From an uncultured Sulfitobacter sp. (GTDB taxonomy: Bacteria > Pseudomonadota > Alphaproteobacteria > Rhodobacterales > Rhodobacteraceae): a stretch of 64,000 nucleotides of DNA. A program made the position numbers and the translations under genes. Below, piece by piece: positions 7,320-16,307 of this stretch (its first letter is position 1; each line of letters begins with the position of its first letter). The stretch is from the NCBI RefSeq assembly GCF_947499945.1, contig NZ_CANMQD010000001.1, forward strand, positions 1,736,001-1,800,000, written 5' to 3'. The notes under the pieces are model-generated. The model saw only the letters and a program-made list of their open reading frames with translations. It ran no database searches and was not told where the DNA came from.

Positions 7320-8342
7320 TCAGCCTTTCTTGAGGCACTCACGGCCGAGCAGTTCAGCGATCTGGACAGCGTTCAATGCAGCCCCTTTGCGCAGGTTATC
7401 GGAAACGCACCAAAGGTTAATGCCATTGTCGATTGTGCTGTCCTGACGGATGCGGCTGATGAAAGTTGCATAGTCGCCCACACATTCAATAGGGGAGACA
7501 TAGCCGCCATCTTCACGCTTATCGATCACCATGATCCCAGGTGCTTCGCGCAGGATGTCACGCGCTTCGTTCTCGTCGAGGTGGTCTTCAAACTCGATGT
7601 TGATCGATTCGGAGTGACCTACAAACACAGGAACGCGCACACATGTCGCGGTGACTTTGATTTTGGGGTCGACGATCTTTTTCGTCTCGACCATCATCTT
7701 CCACTCTTCCTTTGTATCGCCGGAATCCATGAACACGTCGATTTGCGGGATTACGTTGAAGGCGATCTGTTTTTGGAACTTCTTTGGCGGCACATCGGTG
7801 ACAGGATTATAGATGCTCTTGGTTTGATCCCAAAGCTCGTCTGCCCCTTCCTTACCAGAACCGGAGACGGACTGGTACGTGCTCACCACAACGCGCTTGA
7901 TCGTGGCACGATCATGCAGCGGCTTGAGCGCCACAACCATCTGCGCAGTAGAACAGTTCGGGTTAGCGATGATGTTCTTGTTTTTATAGTCGTGGATCGC
8001 TTGCGGGTTCACTTCTGGCACGATCAGCGGGATCGCCGGATCATAGCGGTAGAGCGAGGAATTATCGATCACAACGCAGCCTTGCTTGGCCGCGATGGGC
8101 GCGTATTTCGCAGTGGCCTCGGAACCGACAGCAAACAGCGCCATATCCCAGCCCGTGAAGTCAAACGTATCAAGGTCTTTCGTCTTAAGCGTTCTGTCGC
8201 CAAAGCTGACGTCCGTGCCCAAGGAACGGCGGCTGGCCAATACGGCCATTTCGTCCACAGGGAACTGGCGCTCGGCCAGAATGTTCAGCATTTCGCGGCC
8301 CACATTTCCAGTGGCCCCCACGACGACTACGCGATAACCCAT
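7320..8342 (-). CDS. asd: Aspartate-semialdehyde dehydrogenase
   Basis: A 340-residue NADP-dependent enzyme converting aspartyl phosphate to aspartate semialdehyde, the branch point to lysine, threonine, methionine and diaminopimelate. The N-terminal nucleotide fold is visible as VVVVGATGNVGREM at 5-18. The catalytic cysteine is Cys130 in NPNCSTAQM, and the downstream GHSESINIEFE carries the catalytic histidine. Length and motifs fit the Gram-negative type. It is monocistronic by appearance, with its own terminator downstream and a 78-base gap from the MFS gene upstream. The window also holds a DapC-like aminotransferase, so two steps feeding diaminopimelate are present, though not linked. 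Confidence 0.97.
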   Translation of the reverse strand: MGYRVVVVGATGNVGREMLNILAERQFPVDEMAVLASRRSLGTDVSFGDRTLKTKDLDTFDFTGWDMALFAVGSEATAKYAPIAAKQGCVVIDNSSLYRYDPAIPLIVPEVNPQAIHDYKNKNIIANPNCSTAQMVVALKPLHDRATIKRVVVSTYQSVSGSGKEGADELWDQTKSIYNPVTDVPPKKFQKQIAFNVIPQIDVFMDSGDTKEEWKMMVETKKIVDPKIKVTATCVRVPVFVGHSESINIEFEDHLDENEARDILREAPGIMVIDKREDGGYVSPIECVGDYATFISRIRQDSTIDNGINLWCVSDNLRKGAALNAVQIAELLGRECLKKG

Positions 8343-8420
8343 CTCGTTTTCTCCAATATTGATGGTTGATGGTCAGCGCCTGTTATACCGCTTTAGGCCT
8401 TATTGAAAGAGGTTGGGCGA

Positions 8421-9596
8421 TCAGCGTTCGGTATCGCGGGAAAACAGATAGATGATGAGGCCAATGCTCAACAGTATGGCGAAAAAACCAAGGATTAGGC
8501 TGTAGGGAAGGGACGCCGACAAACTGCCTGAGTACTCCGCGTGAATCCGCCCAGTGGCGAACTGTGCGATGCCCACGCCGCCGATGCTGCAGAGGTTGAG
8601 CATCGTCACTCCGCGCCCCACAAGATGCGGCGGCAAGAAGCTGCGGCCATGCGCCATGATCGCTGGATAGGTTGAGCCAAATAAACCGATGGCGCACATC
8701 AGGATGATGATCCAGATGACACTGTGATCGACGAGCATAATCATCCCGAAAGTGGACAAGAGCATGCCAGCACTGCCGATAAAAATAACCCATTTTAACG
8801 TGCGAAATATATTGTCGAGCTTGCTATAGATGAACGGCCCAACCACCATCGCGATCCCCATGGCAAGGGTTGCTTGCCCGATCACGCGAGGGGGGGAATT
8901 GAATACTTCGGTAAGGTAGGGTCCGATCCACAAGCCGCGCAGTGCGCCAACTTCGGCGTAGCTTACCAGCATGAGCGGGAAGATGAACCATAGCGCACGG
9001 ATGCGCAGGACTTCGGCAAAGCTGCCCTTTTGCTCGGATGCCTCTTTGATCGGATCACGTACAGCGAGCCAGATGCCTGCCGCCGTCGCGCTGCTCAGGG
9101 CGCATAATGTCCATAGGGCGGCGCGCCACCCCATAGTTTCTGCCGCGAGAGTGGTGGGATAGGACGCAACGATATTGCCGAGCATGCCAACCCCGACCAT
9201 CATCGATGCAAGAAAAGCAAAGCGTACAGGCGGATGATCCAATGCAAAGATATAGTAGGACGCCATCAAAACAGGTGCGCACCCAACTCCAATCAGCGCC
9301 ATAGCAATCGAGACATGAAGCGGGGAGGTCGCAAGGGCGAAAACCGCAGCACCGCCACCGCCTCCTAGAAGCAGGAGCGTGGCTGCCGTGCGCCGTGGCC
9401 CAATGGTATCAAGTGCCCAACCGATCGGCGGTTGCATCGCAGCAAAAGTGATGAACCACAAGCCGGAGGCAAAAGCGAGGTCCTCAGGCGTGGCCGCGAT
9501 GTCTGTCGCCAGAAACGGGCTGAGCACTGCGAGGAAGGCGCGAAAAAACTGGCTCAGCACATAGGCAAAGGCGAGCAGCGCAATACCAGCATTCAT
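8421..9596 (-). CDS. MFS transporter
   Basis: A 391-residue major facilitator superfamily carrier with about twelve hydrophobic helices. The cytoplasmic loop between helices 2 and 3 shows GWALDTIGPRRTAA, the usual MFS Gly/Asp/Arg motif, and the signature partly repeats in the second half. The start at 9596 overlaps the aldolase stop in an ATGA arrangement; an alternative start at 9614 would add six residues. Being translationally coupled to an HpcH-type aldolase suggests it imports a hydroxy- or keto-acid related substrate, or exports one, but substrate specificity cannot be read from the sequence. Confidence 0.9.
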   Translation of the reverse strand: MNAGIALLAFAYVLSQFFRAFLAVLSPFLATDIAATPEDLAFASGLWFITFAAMQPPIGWALDTIGPRRTAATLLLLGGGGGAAVFALATSPLHVSIAMALIGVGCAPVLMASYYIFALDHPPVRFAFLASMMVGVGMLGNIVASYPTTLAAETMGWRAALWTLCALSSATAAGIWLAVRDPIKEASEQKGSFAEVLRIRALWFIFPLMLVSYAEVGALRGLWIGPYLTEVFNSPPRVIGQATLAMGIAMVVGPFIYSKLDNIFRTLKWVIFIGSAGMLLSTFGMIMLVDHSVIWIIILMCAIGLFGSTYPAIMAHGRSFLPPHLVGRGVTMLNLCSIGGVGIAQFATGRIHAEYSGSLSASLPYSLILGFFAILLSIGLIIYLFSRDTER

Positions 9597-10369
9597 CCTT
9601 TGGTCGCCTGCCATTTTTTAGCCAAGGCGCGTGCCGCCTGACCTAGCAGCAGTACATCAGCACCTACTGCCACAAACTGTGCTCCCGCAGCGATGGCATC
9701 ATTCGTCATCTCGTCACGCGTGGACAGGATGCCGGGCGCTTTGCCTGCCGCTCTTATCCGCTTGAGGGCATCCATGATCGTCGCCTGTACATCCGGATGG
9801 GCGGCGTTGCCCATGTGGCCCATATCAGCAGCCAGATCGGCAGGGCCGATAAACACACCGTCCACACCCTCAAGGGCAAGGATATCATCCAACGCCGTAA
9901 GTCCGCGCAAGTTTTCCACCTGTAGAAGCAAGCAAATTTGCGCATCAGCAGTGGTTCCATAATCTGCTATTGTACTAAAACGTGACGCCCGTGCCAGTGC
10001 ATAGCCGACCCCACGGTCACCATGCGGAGGATAGTTTACATCGCGTACCAGTTGGCGTGCCTGCTCAACCGTCTCGACCATCGGGATAAGAAGGGTTTGC
10101 GCCCCTGCATCGAGCGTCTGCTTGACCATATACGTCTCGCCCACGGGAAGGCGGACAACGGCATGGGTGTTTGTACCTGCCAAAACCTGCAGCTGCGCGA
10201 GGATGGAGCGCAGGTCATTTGGCCCATGTTCTCCATCGACCACCAGCCAGTCAAAGCCAGCTTGTCCCATCATCTCGGCTGAAAAGGTATCGGCCAGACC
10301 CAACCAGCAGCCGAATTGCATTTCACCCTGTTTGAGGGCTCTCTTGAACGGATTGATCGGTGCGGGCAT
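9593..10369 (-). CDS. HpcH/HpaI family aldolase (4-hydroxy-2-oxoheptanedioate type)
   Basis: A 258-residue class II pyruvate aldolase, metal dependent, that splits or forms 4-hydroxy-2-oxo acids. The family motifs are present: FGCWLGLADTF near the N-terminus, FDWLVVDGEHGPND carrying the catalytic histidine, LLQVEN carrying a metal glutamate, and VDGVFIGPADLAADMG carrying the metal aspartate. The start at 10369 is chosen over 10396 because AAAGGA lies nine bases upstream. The gene overlaps the end of the Tat-signal gene by 47 bases and the start of the MFS gene by four bases, giving a three-gene minus-strand unit. True substrates of these enzymes vary, so the heptanedioate name is only a family label. 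Confidence 0.9.
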   Translation of the reverse strand: MPAPINPFKRALKQGEMQFGCWLGLADTFSAEMMGQAGFDWLVVDGEHGPNDLRSILAQLQVLAGTNTHAVVRLPVGETYMVKQTLDAGAQTLLIPMVETVEQARQLVRDVNYPPHGDRGVGYALARASRFSTIADYGTTADAQICLLLQVENLRGLTALDDILALEGVDGVFIGPADLAADMGHMGNAAHPDVQATIMDALKRIRAAGKAPGILSTRDEMTNDAIAAGAQFVAVGADVLLLGQAARALAKKWQATKG

Positions 10370-10808
10370 CGGGGCAGTCCTTTTCTTGGGTGTCATCGCA
10401 CCCTACCGCTGGACTCTCCTGATTGACCAGAGATTGATCATCACCTCGAATATGGTCCCATATGGCCTTGATCTCACGCGGGATCGTTTTCGGCAGGCGC
10501 ATGGTTTGACTTGCGGTTGGTATCGGATGTGCTGCCCGTGCAATCCCCGCAGCAGAGGATGCGCGCAGCACGCCATCCCTGACCAATGTTTGAAACAGCG
10601 TTTGCGCCACATCAGGCGCTAATTTGAGATGCCGCGCCAACATCGCGGGATCCGCTTTTGCCTGTGCCCGCACAATAACCTTTGCCCATGCATATGTCGC
10701 CGAAGACACGGGAGGCAGCGCAGAGGCTGTTGAGGTGAGAGTCGACGCAGGCAGGGCAGCGGCACCGGAGAGAGCACCAAGTGAAGCGGTAAATTGTCTT
10801 CTGTTCAT
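10323..10808 (-). CDS. Hypothetical protein with Tat-like signal
   Basis: A 161-residue protein starting MNRRQFTASLGAL followed by a hydrophobic Ala-rich stretch, a twin-arginine-like export signal. The mature part is short and helical (YAWAKVIVRAQAKADPAMLARHL, VAQTLFQTLVRDGVL) with a polar, Gln/Asp-rich tail. I recognise no catalytic motif or family. Its 3' end overlaps the aldolase gene by 47 bases, unusual but compatible with the well-placed ribosome site of the aldolase. Promoter DNA would lie in the 56 bases before the winged-helix gene upstream. An exported helical protein is the most that can be said. Confidence 0.65.
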   Translation of the reverse strand: MNRRQFTASLGALSGAAALPASTLTSTASALPPVSSATYAWAKVIVRAQAKADPAMLARHLKLAPDVAQTLFQTLVRDGVLRASSAAGIARAAHPIPTASQTMRLPKTIPREIKAIWDHIRGDDQSLVNQESPAVGCDDTQEKDCPDARTDQSVQESPQTG

Positions 10809-10864
10809 ACGCCCAAGATAGTAACGACAGCCTCGGATTGCGAGTTATTCGAAAATTGAGCGAG

Positions 10865-11617
10865 TCAAAGGACCTTGATCACGTCTTTATCAATCGCCAG
10901 CATATAGCCGCGGCGTGCGATGTTTTTTACCAGTAACTCGCTTACCATCTGGTTGCCCAATGTATCGCGCAACCGCTTGATCCGCGTGGCGCCAGCCGCC
11001 TCGTCACAGTCGGCTGACGCGCGACCAGAAATCACACCCTCAATTTCGGAGCCGGTGAGGATGTCGTCGTCCATCCGCGCCTCGGCCAGCACGGCCAATG
11101 TCTCCATCGCCGCATCGGTAAGTTTGAATCCGAGATTATTGAGATAGACTTTGTTTTCCTCGCGACTGATTAGAAGGGAGGAAACTTGAATTCCCGTTCT
11201 CTCAATCTGGGCCATACGGCGGTTGAATGTGATAAGTAGTGTGAGAAATACGACTGCTGCCACCAACATCGCAGCAGCAAAGATGAGCAGGACACCAATC
11301 AGCACACGGTAGTTGCGTAAAGTGTCTGAAAAGGCAGTGCCAGATTGTGCCAGAATCTCCAGAAGCTTGATCTCGGAGGCGGACGTCAGATTGTCATTCT
11401 CGATAAAGATACGCTCAACCCGTGAGTTAAACGCATTGGCATCGGGCAGCGCCCAAAACATCACAACCGCCCCGATCACGAGCAATCCAGCCACGGCACA
11501 AATGCCAATGACAACAAACCGGCCACCGTCGCGGCGCATGTCAGAAGCGGAGGAAGTTTGATCCGGCACTGTTTTTCCTTTGCGCAAGTCCTTCAGGCCC
11601 GAAGACTGATACGACAT
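10865..11617 (-). CDS. Membrane-anchored winged-helix protein
   Basis: A 250-residue protein with two strong transmembrane helices, about 34-57 and 105-130, separated by a ~47-residue loop predicted to be periplasmic. The cytoplasmic C-terminus (about 156-245) resembles an OmpR/ToxR-type winged helix: a helix LTDAAMETLAVLAEA, then ATRIKRLRDTLG as recognition helix, and IARRGYML as the wing. The topology is the reverse of ToxR/CadC, where the DNA-binding domain is N-terminal. A membrane-tethered transcription regulator sensing envelope conditions is a reasonable inference. The start at 11617 is chosen by GGAA about nine bases upstream; a longer start at 11665 is possible. It overlaps the upstream secreted-protein gene by 77 bases. 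Confidence 0.75.
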   Translation of the reverse strand: MSYQSSGLKDLRKGKTVPDQTSSASDMRRDGGRFVVIGICAVAGLLVIGAVVMFWALPDANAFNSRVERIFIENDNLTSASEIKLLEILAQSGTAFSDTLRNYRVLIGVLLIFAAAMLVAAVVFLTLLITFNRRMAQIERTGIQVSSLLISREENKVYLNNLGFKLTDAAMETLAVLAEARMDDDILTGSEIEGVISGRASADCDEAAGATRIKRLRDTLGNQMVSELLVKNIARRGYMLAIDKDVIKVL

Positions 11618-11831
11618 TAAGCAGTTTCCAGTTCTGCGCACGCAACCGTTGGTCAAGTTGCGCACGTGCCGATGCTTTGGTGCACGGGCCTGTCACCTTC
11701 GCAACACCGTAATGCAGCCGAAGGGGGTTGTCCTGCTTGGCCTTGTAGTCGGCATAGCAATCCGCTGCGAAGGCAGGGGTACTGAGGATGAGCAACAAGG
11801 TGGCAAGAAAGGGGAGGTAAATATGTTTCAT
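11541..11831 (-). CDS. Small secreted protein
   Basis: A 96-residue protein with a typical signal peptide (hydrophobic core LPFLATLLLILS, cleavage after AFA before ADCYADY), leaving a ~74-residue mature periplasmic domain. Two cysteines, in DCYADYK and GPCTKAS, could form a disulfide. The C-terminal half (ARAQLDQRLRAQNWKLLNVVSVFG) looks like a helix then strand. No family recognised. Its last 77 bases overlap the start of the membrane winged-helix gene, so expression of the two is linked. It could be a ligand-binding or accessory partner of that sensor, which is speculation from position only. Confidence 0.7.
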   Translation of the reverse strand: MKHIYLPFLATLLLILSTPAFAADCYADYKAKQDNPLRLHYGVAKVTGPCTKASARAQLDQRLRAQNWKLLNVVSVFGPEGLAQRKNSAGSNFLRF

Positions 11832-12006
11832 GAGGCCAAAGATGCGTTTTCTCGACCTGATATACAATAACAGGCTGCCTTCGCACTGGATGTTATCCAA
11901 TAGCAGGGCGCTGTTATTGCCTGTCTGAAGCGGGTAACGCCAAATTGATCCCATACCGCAGCACGTCGTCGGCGTGCAGCCTCTTCACTCTAAAAGGATC
12001 ACTCTC

Positions 12007-12483
12007 ATGAACCTCACTTTCCCCACCCGCCTCATTGGAACTTTCACTGCTGTCGCGATTGCAGTGACGACATTTACCGCAGCACCAGCCTATGCTGACA
12101 ATGACCGCGCGGCGCGTACCATCGCTACGCTCCTTGGCCTCGCTGTCGTGGGCAAGATAATTCATGACAATAACAAGGATCGCTCGGATGGGCATGTTAC
12201 CGTCAATCGCCGAAGCCACGAGGTAGGCCGCGGCACAGTCAAGCCACGCCCCCTGCCACGGCGTGTAGGCCGCGCTGCGTTGCCGTCGCAATGTTTTCGC
12301 AGTTTTCAGACCCGGCGCGGACAGGTGAATATGTTTGTCAGACGCTGTCTTGAGAGAAATTACCGTGCTGTGCACCGGTTGCCGCAAAACTGCGCCCAGC
12401 GTGTCCGTACAGACCGTGGGATACGAGCGGGCTTTGACGCACGATGCTTGCGCCGCAACGGATACCGCGTTGCGCGTCGTTAA
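12007..12483 (+). CDS. Arginine-rich secreted hypothetical protein
   Basis: A 158-residue protein with a signal peptide (cleavage after PAYA, before DNDRAAR). A short helix TIATLLGLAVVGKIIHDNNKD follows, as seen in several Rhodobacterales periplasmic proteins. The rest is strongly basic with four cysteines in QCFRSF, RCLERN, NCAQRV and RCLRRN, suggesting a small disulfide-bonded fold. The start at 12007 has AAAGGA nine bases upstream; codons further 5' do not. A strong hairpin terminator follows. It is divergent from the 11831 gene across 175 bases. No function is assigned. Confidence 0.75.
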   Translation: MNLTFPTRLIGTFTAVAIAVTTFTAAPAYADNDRAARTIATLLGLAVVGKIIHDNNKDRSDGHVTVNRRSHEVGRGTVKPRPLPRRVGRAALPSQCFRSFQTRRGQVNMFVRRCLERNYRAVHRLPQNCAQRVRTDRGIRAGFDARCLRRNGYRVARR

Positions 12484-12559
12484 CATGGAATTCAACGCGG
12501 ATGTCGTTTGAGGCAGTGCGTTGAGATCACGCTGCAGTTAAGATAGCGTGATGTGGGGA

Positions 12560-12596
12560 GGGGAGGATGTTCGGGCATCTCTCCCCTTTTTCTCTT
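12560..12596 (+). terminator. Intrinsic terminator before rnhB
   Basis: GGGGAGGATG pairs with CATC-T-CTCCCC (single T bulge) around a TTCGGG loop and is followed by TTTTTCTCTT. It would end the transcript of the 12007 gene, leaving rnhB to start its own from the 34 bases after it. Confidence 0.75.
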
Positions 12597-12630
12597 GCAC
12601 CTTTTCTCGTCATGAGATTTTCGTGACGAT

Positions 12631-13245
12631 ATGGAACCTGACTATTCATTCGAGATTGCCGCCCAAGCTCACGGCTATGTTCGCATTGCTGGTGTTGATG
12701 AAGTTGGCCGTGGTCCATTAGCCGGGCCTGTCACAGCAGCAGCAGTTGTGCTGGACCCGACCTGCATCCCCGAAGGACTGAACGATAGTAAAAAGCTAAC
12801 CCATAAGAAACGTGAAGCGCTGTATGCGCAGATTATGGAGGTGGCGGATGTTTCAATCGCTCATGCGAGTGTTGAAGAAATCGACGAACACAACATTCTC
12901 CGCGCAAGCCACATTGCCATGGTTCGCGCATTGGAGGGTCTCTCGACACCGCCAGACTATTGCCTGATTGACGGGAACATGGTGCCGCGCGGATTGTTGT
13001 TGCCCTCCGAGACAATCATCAAGGGTGATGCCCGTTCTGTTTCGATTTCAGCGGCCTCAATTATGGCCAAAATATGTCGAGATTATGTCATGTTGTCCTT
13101 GGCGCAACAGCACCCCGGATATGGCTGGGAGACGAACATGGGATATGGATCAAAAAGACACATGTCTGCACTTCAAGAATTGGGCGTAACCCCACACCAT
13201 AGACGTTCGTTCAAGCCGGTACACAACATCTTGTGGCAAGAATAA
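12631..13245 (+). CDS. rnhB: Ribonuclease HII
   Basis: A 204-residue cytosolic nuclease that cuts the RNA strand of RNA-DNA hybrids and excises single misincorporated ribonucleotides. The conserved acidic active site is visible: GVDEVGRGPLAGPV at about 21-34 carrying Asp and Glu, LNDSKKLT, LIDGN carrying the third Asp, and a final SISAASIMAKICRD carrying the fourth Asp. Length is standard. It is 107 bases upstream of ccrM on the same strand, an arrangement common in alphaproteobacteria, although the promoter-like DNA between them suggests ccrM is separately controlled. Confidence 0.96.
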   Translation: MEPDYSFEIAAQAHGYVRIAGVDEVGRGPLAGPVTAAAVVLDPTCIPEGLNDSKKLTHKKREALYAQIMEVADVSIAHASVEEIDEHNILRASHIAMVRALEGLSTPPDYCLIDGNMVPRGLLLPSETIIKGDARSVSISAASIMAKICRDYVMLSLAQQHPGYGWETNMGYGSKRHMSALQELGVTPHHRRSFKPVHNILWQE

Positions 13246-13258
13246 TTCCTAATACTTT

Positions 13259-13302
13259 GATTCAATAAACAAATTGACCACGAATCATGCAGCAGTCATG
13301 TT
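13259..13302 (+). promoter_or_regulatory. Candidate ccrM promoter with two GANTC sites
   Basis: Two GANTC methylation targets, GATTC at 13259-13263 and GAATC at 13282-13286, lie 51-95 bases upstream of the ccrM start. A -35-like TTGACC (13274-13279) and a weak -10-like CATGTT (13297-13302) are 17 bases apart, with the second GANTC in the spacer. In Caulobacter, GANTC sites in the ccrM leader let the enzyme shut down its own promoter. Similar autoregulation here is inferred, not shown. Confidence 0.5.
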
Positions 13303-13343
13303 AGGTCTCAAGCAACGAGTGCAAAAAATGCACCGGGCAATGA

Positions 13344-14453
<1,110 letters not shown>

Positions 14454-14529
14454 TTCACCACCTTATTTCGAACACCGCCAGTGTCACCGCACCCTCCATA
14501 TGAGGCATGCGCCGATGACACTCACCTTG

Positions 14530-14557
14530 GCCCCGCCGTTATGGCGGGGCTTTTTTT
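14530..14557 (+). terminator. Intrinsic terminator after ccrM
   Basis: GCCCCGCC and GGCGGGGC form a perfect eight-pair stem with a five-base loop, followed by seven T residues. It is 76 bases past the ccrM stop. Confidence 0.93.
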
Positions 14558-14652
14558 GTTGAACACTATACCGACAAGAGACGAATTAAACTGCGCGGGT
14601 AGGTATAACAATTTGTAACGCCTCTCAGATCGCGGCCCACATGTTCCCTTGC

Positions 14653-15075
14653 TTAATTCACACGCGCACGCTTGCGCACGCCGCTGCGCATTGCCTGCTC
14701 GACATAGCGTACGCCAAACTCCGACTTGTTCACGACGTAGAGAACGCCAGCAGAGGCCGCTTTTTCCCACATAAAAGGAGTGGGCCAATCACTGACCATA
14801 ATTACAGGAATTGTGGAGAGTTTCGGGTTAGAGGCCAGCTCGATTGCAAATTCTGCCCCCAAACCGTCCGGCATGTTGTTGTCCAACAAAATGAGCGAGA
14901 TCTTACCAGATACCAGTGCCTCACGCGCAGATTGAAGCGTCGCTGCGACTTGAACCTGCATCTTGCCTTGCGATCGTCCCACCACGCGGGTCATCATCTG
15001 TTGGTCGAACTGGCTGTCTTCGACAATCAAACATGTCGCATTTTTTTGCGGAATTGCGGTGGCGTGCTGCTGCAT
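14653..15075 (-). CDS. Single-domain response regulator
   Basis: A 140-residue receiver-domain protein without an output domain. The acidic pair is ED at 19-20 (CLIVEDSQFD), the phospho-acceptor is Asp65 in LILLDNNMPDGLGAEF, the switch Ser95 is in VIMVSDWP, and Lys117 is in VVNKSEFG. It resembles CheY/DivK-like stand-alone receivers that act by protein contact or phosphorelay. A short basic tail (RSGVRKRARVN) ends it. It lies 59 bases downstream of alkB on the same strand, so the two may share a transcript. No histidine kinase is nearby, so its partner is unknown. Confidence 0.9.
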   Translation of the reverse strand: MQQHATAIPQKNATCLIVEDSQFDQQMMTRVVGRSQGKMQVQVAATLQSAREALVSGKISLILLDNNMPDGLGAEFAIELASNPKLSTIPVIMVSDWPTPFMWEKAASAGVLYVVNKSEFGVRYVEQAMRSGVRKRARVN

Positions 15076-15134
15076 AAGAATCCCCTGACAACTGTGTTAC
15101 GTCGAAGGTATCGCAGCGGGGGATTAAGATGACC

Positions 15135-16280
15135 TTAGCGCGGCTGCGGGGTTTCAGCCTTGTTGTAAGCCTGCCAATCTAGGATTTCGGGATAGTACTG
15201 CTCGCGCCAGCGACGCACGCGCGGATTCATAAAGCGCCGCCAGAGCGGTGGCATCATCGCCATCACAGTCATCACTGGATAGCCGTAGGGCAGTTGAGGC
15301 GCTTCTTCAGGGCCATAGTTTTGCAACACGGCAAAGCGGCGGTCGGGCTTATAGTGGTGGTCTGAATGGCGTTGTAGATTGATGAGCAACCAGTTGGATG
15401 CCTTATGTGCCGCATTCCAGCTGTGGTGCGGTTGGACGTGCTCATATTTGCCGTCCCCCAGATGTTTGCGGGTCAGGCCGTAGTGCTCGATGTAATTGAC
15501 CAGTTCCAGCTGCCAGATCGCAACGCCAGCCTGCACCACAAACAGCCCCACACCCGACCAGCCACCAAGGGCAAAGGCCATGACAAACAACCCCAGCTGC
15601 AAACCCCAATAGCGCCAGAATGGATTGCTCAGGTCGGTCCATGGCAGGTCCTTACGTGCCAGCATCGCCTTTTCCGCACCAAATGCGCTGTGCCAACATT
15701 CACGCAGCACGCGCGGGTAATAGCGGTGGAAACCCTCGTTATAGCGCGCTGTCACGGGATCGCGCGGGGTCGCCACATAGCGATGATGCACCAGAAGATG
15801 CTCAGAGCGGAAATGGGAGTAGAGAACCATCGCCAAAAGGGCATCCGCCATCCAGCGCTCCATCTTGCTCTTTTGATGCATCAGTTCGTGGGAATAGTTA
15901 ATCCCCACAGTCCCCGTAATCACGCCAAGACCAAAGAATACGCCAACGCGTTCAAGTGCGCTCAGATGCTCTGCCTGAGGGACATACCAGAGCAGGCTGA
16001 TCAACAAAATAAACTGCACAGGGGCCCAAACGATCGTGATCATCTTGTACCAGAAAAGGTCGTCTTCGGTTGCACTAAGGTCTGCGTTTTCCCTATTCAG
16101 CCCGAGGGCCGCATCAAGAAGAGAAAACATATACCAAGTGACCAGCGGTACGATCAGTAGTGTCCAACCCCCAAACAGCGCCCCAACCCACACCAACGGG
16201 ATCAGCCCGAAGGATATCCAGAATGGCAAGGCGCGGCTGAGTTTTGACATCTCGGAAGGCGGAATCGTTACATCTGTCAT
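15135..16280 (-). CDS. alkB: Alkane 1-monooxygenase (AlkB family)
   Basis: A 381-residue inner-membrane di-iron hydroxylase that oxidises terminal carbons of n-alkanes to primary alcohols using rubredoxin electrons. About six membrane helices are visible in the first 260 residues. All histidine boxes are intact: HELMH at 131-135, HLLVHHR at 161-167, the family signature NYIEHYG at 262-268, and RHSDHH at 304-309. No rubredoxin, rubredoxin reductase or alcohol dehydrogenase gene is adjacent, so electron donors must be encoded elsewhere. The neighbours are mutY and a single receiver protein. The family includes fatty-acid and terpene hydroxylases, so the exact substrate is open. Confidence 0.93.
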   Translation of the reverse strand: MTDVTIPPSEMSKLSRALPFWISFGLIPLVWVGALFGGWTLLIVPLVTWYMFSLLDAALGLNRENADLSATEDDLFWYKMITIVWAPVQFILLISLLWYVPQAEHLSALERVGVFFGLGVITGTVGINYSHELMHQKSKMERWMADALLAMVLYSHFRSEHLLVHHRYVATPRDPVTARYNEGFHRYYPRVLRECWHSAFGAEKAMLARKDLPWTDLSNPFWRYWGLQLGLFVMAFALGGWSGVGLFVVQAGVAIWQLELVNYIEHYGLTRKHLGDGKYEHVQPHHSWNAAHKASNWLLINLQRHSDHHYKPDRRFAVLQNYGPEEAPQLPYGYPVMTVMAMMPPLWRRFMNPRVRRWREQYYPEILDWQAYNKAETPQPR

Positions 16281-16307
16281 GGGTTTGGCCTCAAACTGTT
16301 GGACAGA

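Noticed and set aside
7161-8369. 402-codon open frame antisense to asd
   Set aside because: The asd protein has complete catalytic motifs; the antisense frame shows no domain and its start lies inside the DUF4139 leader.
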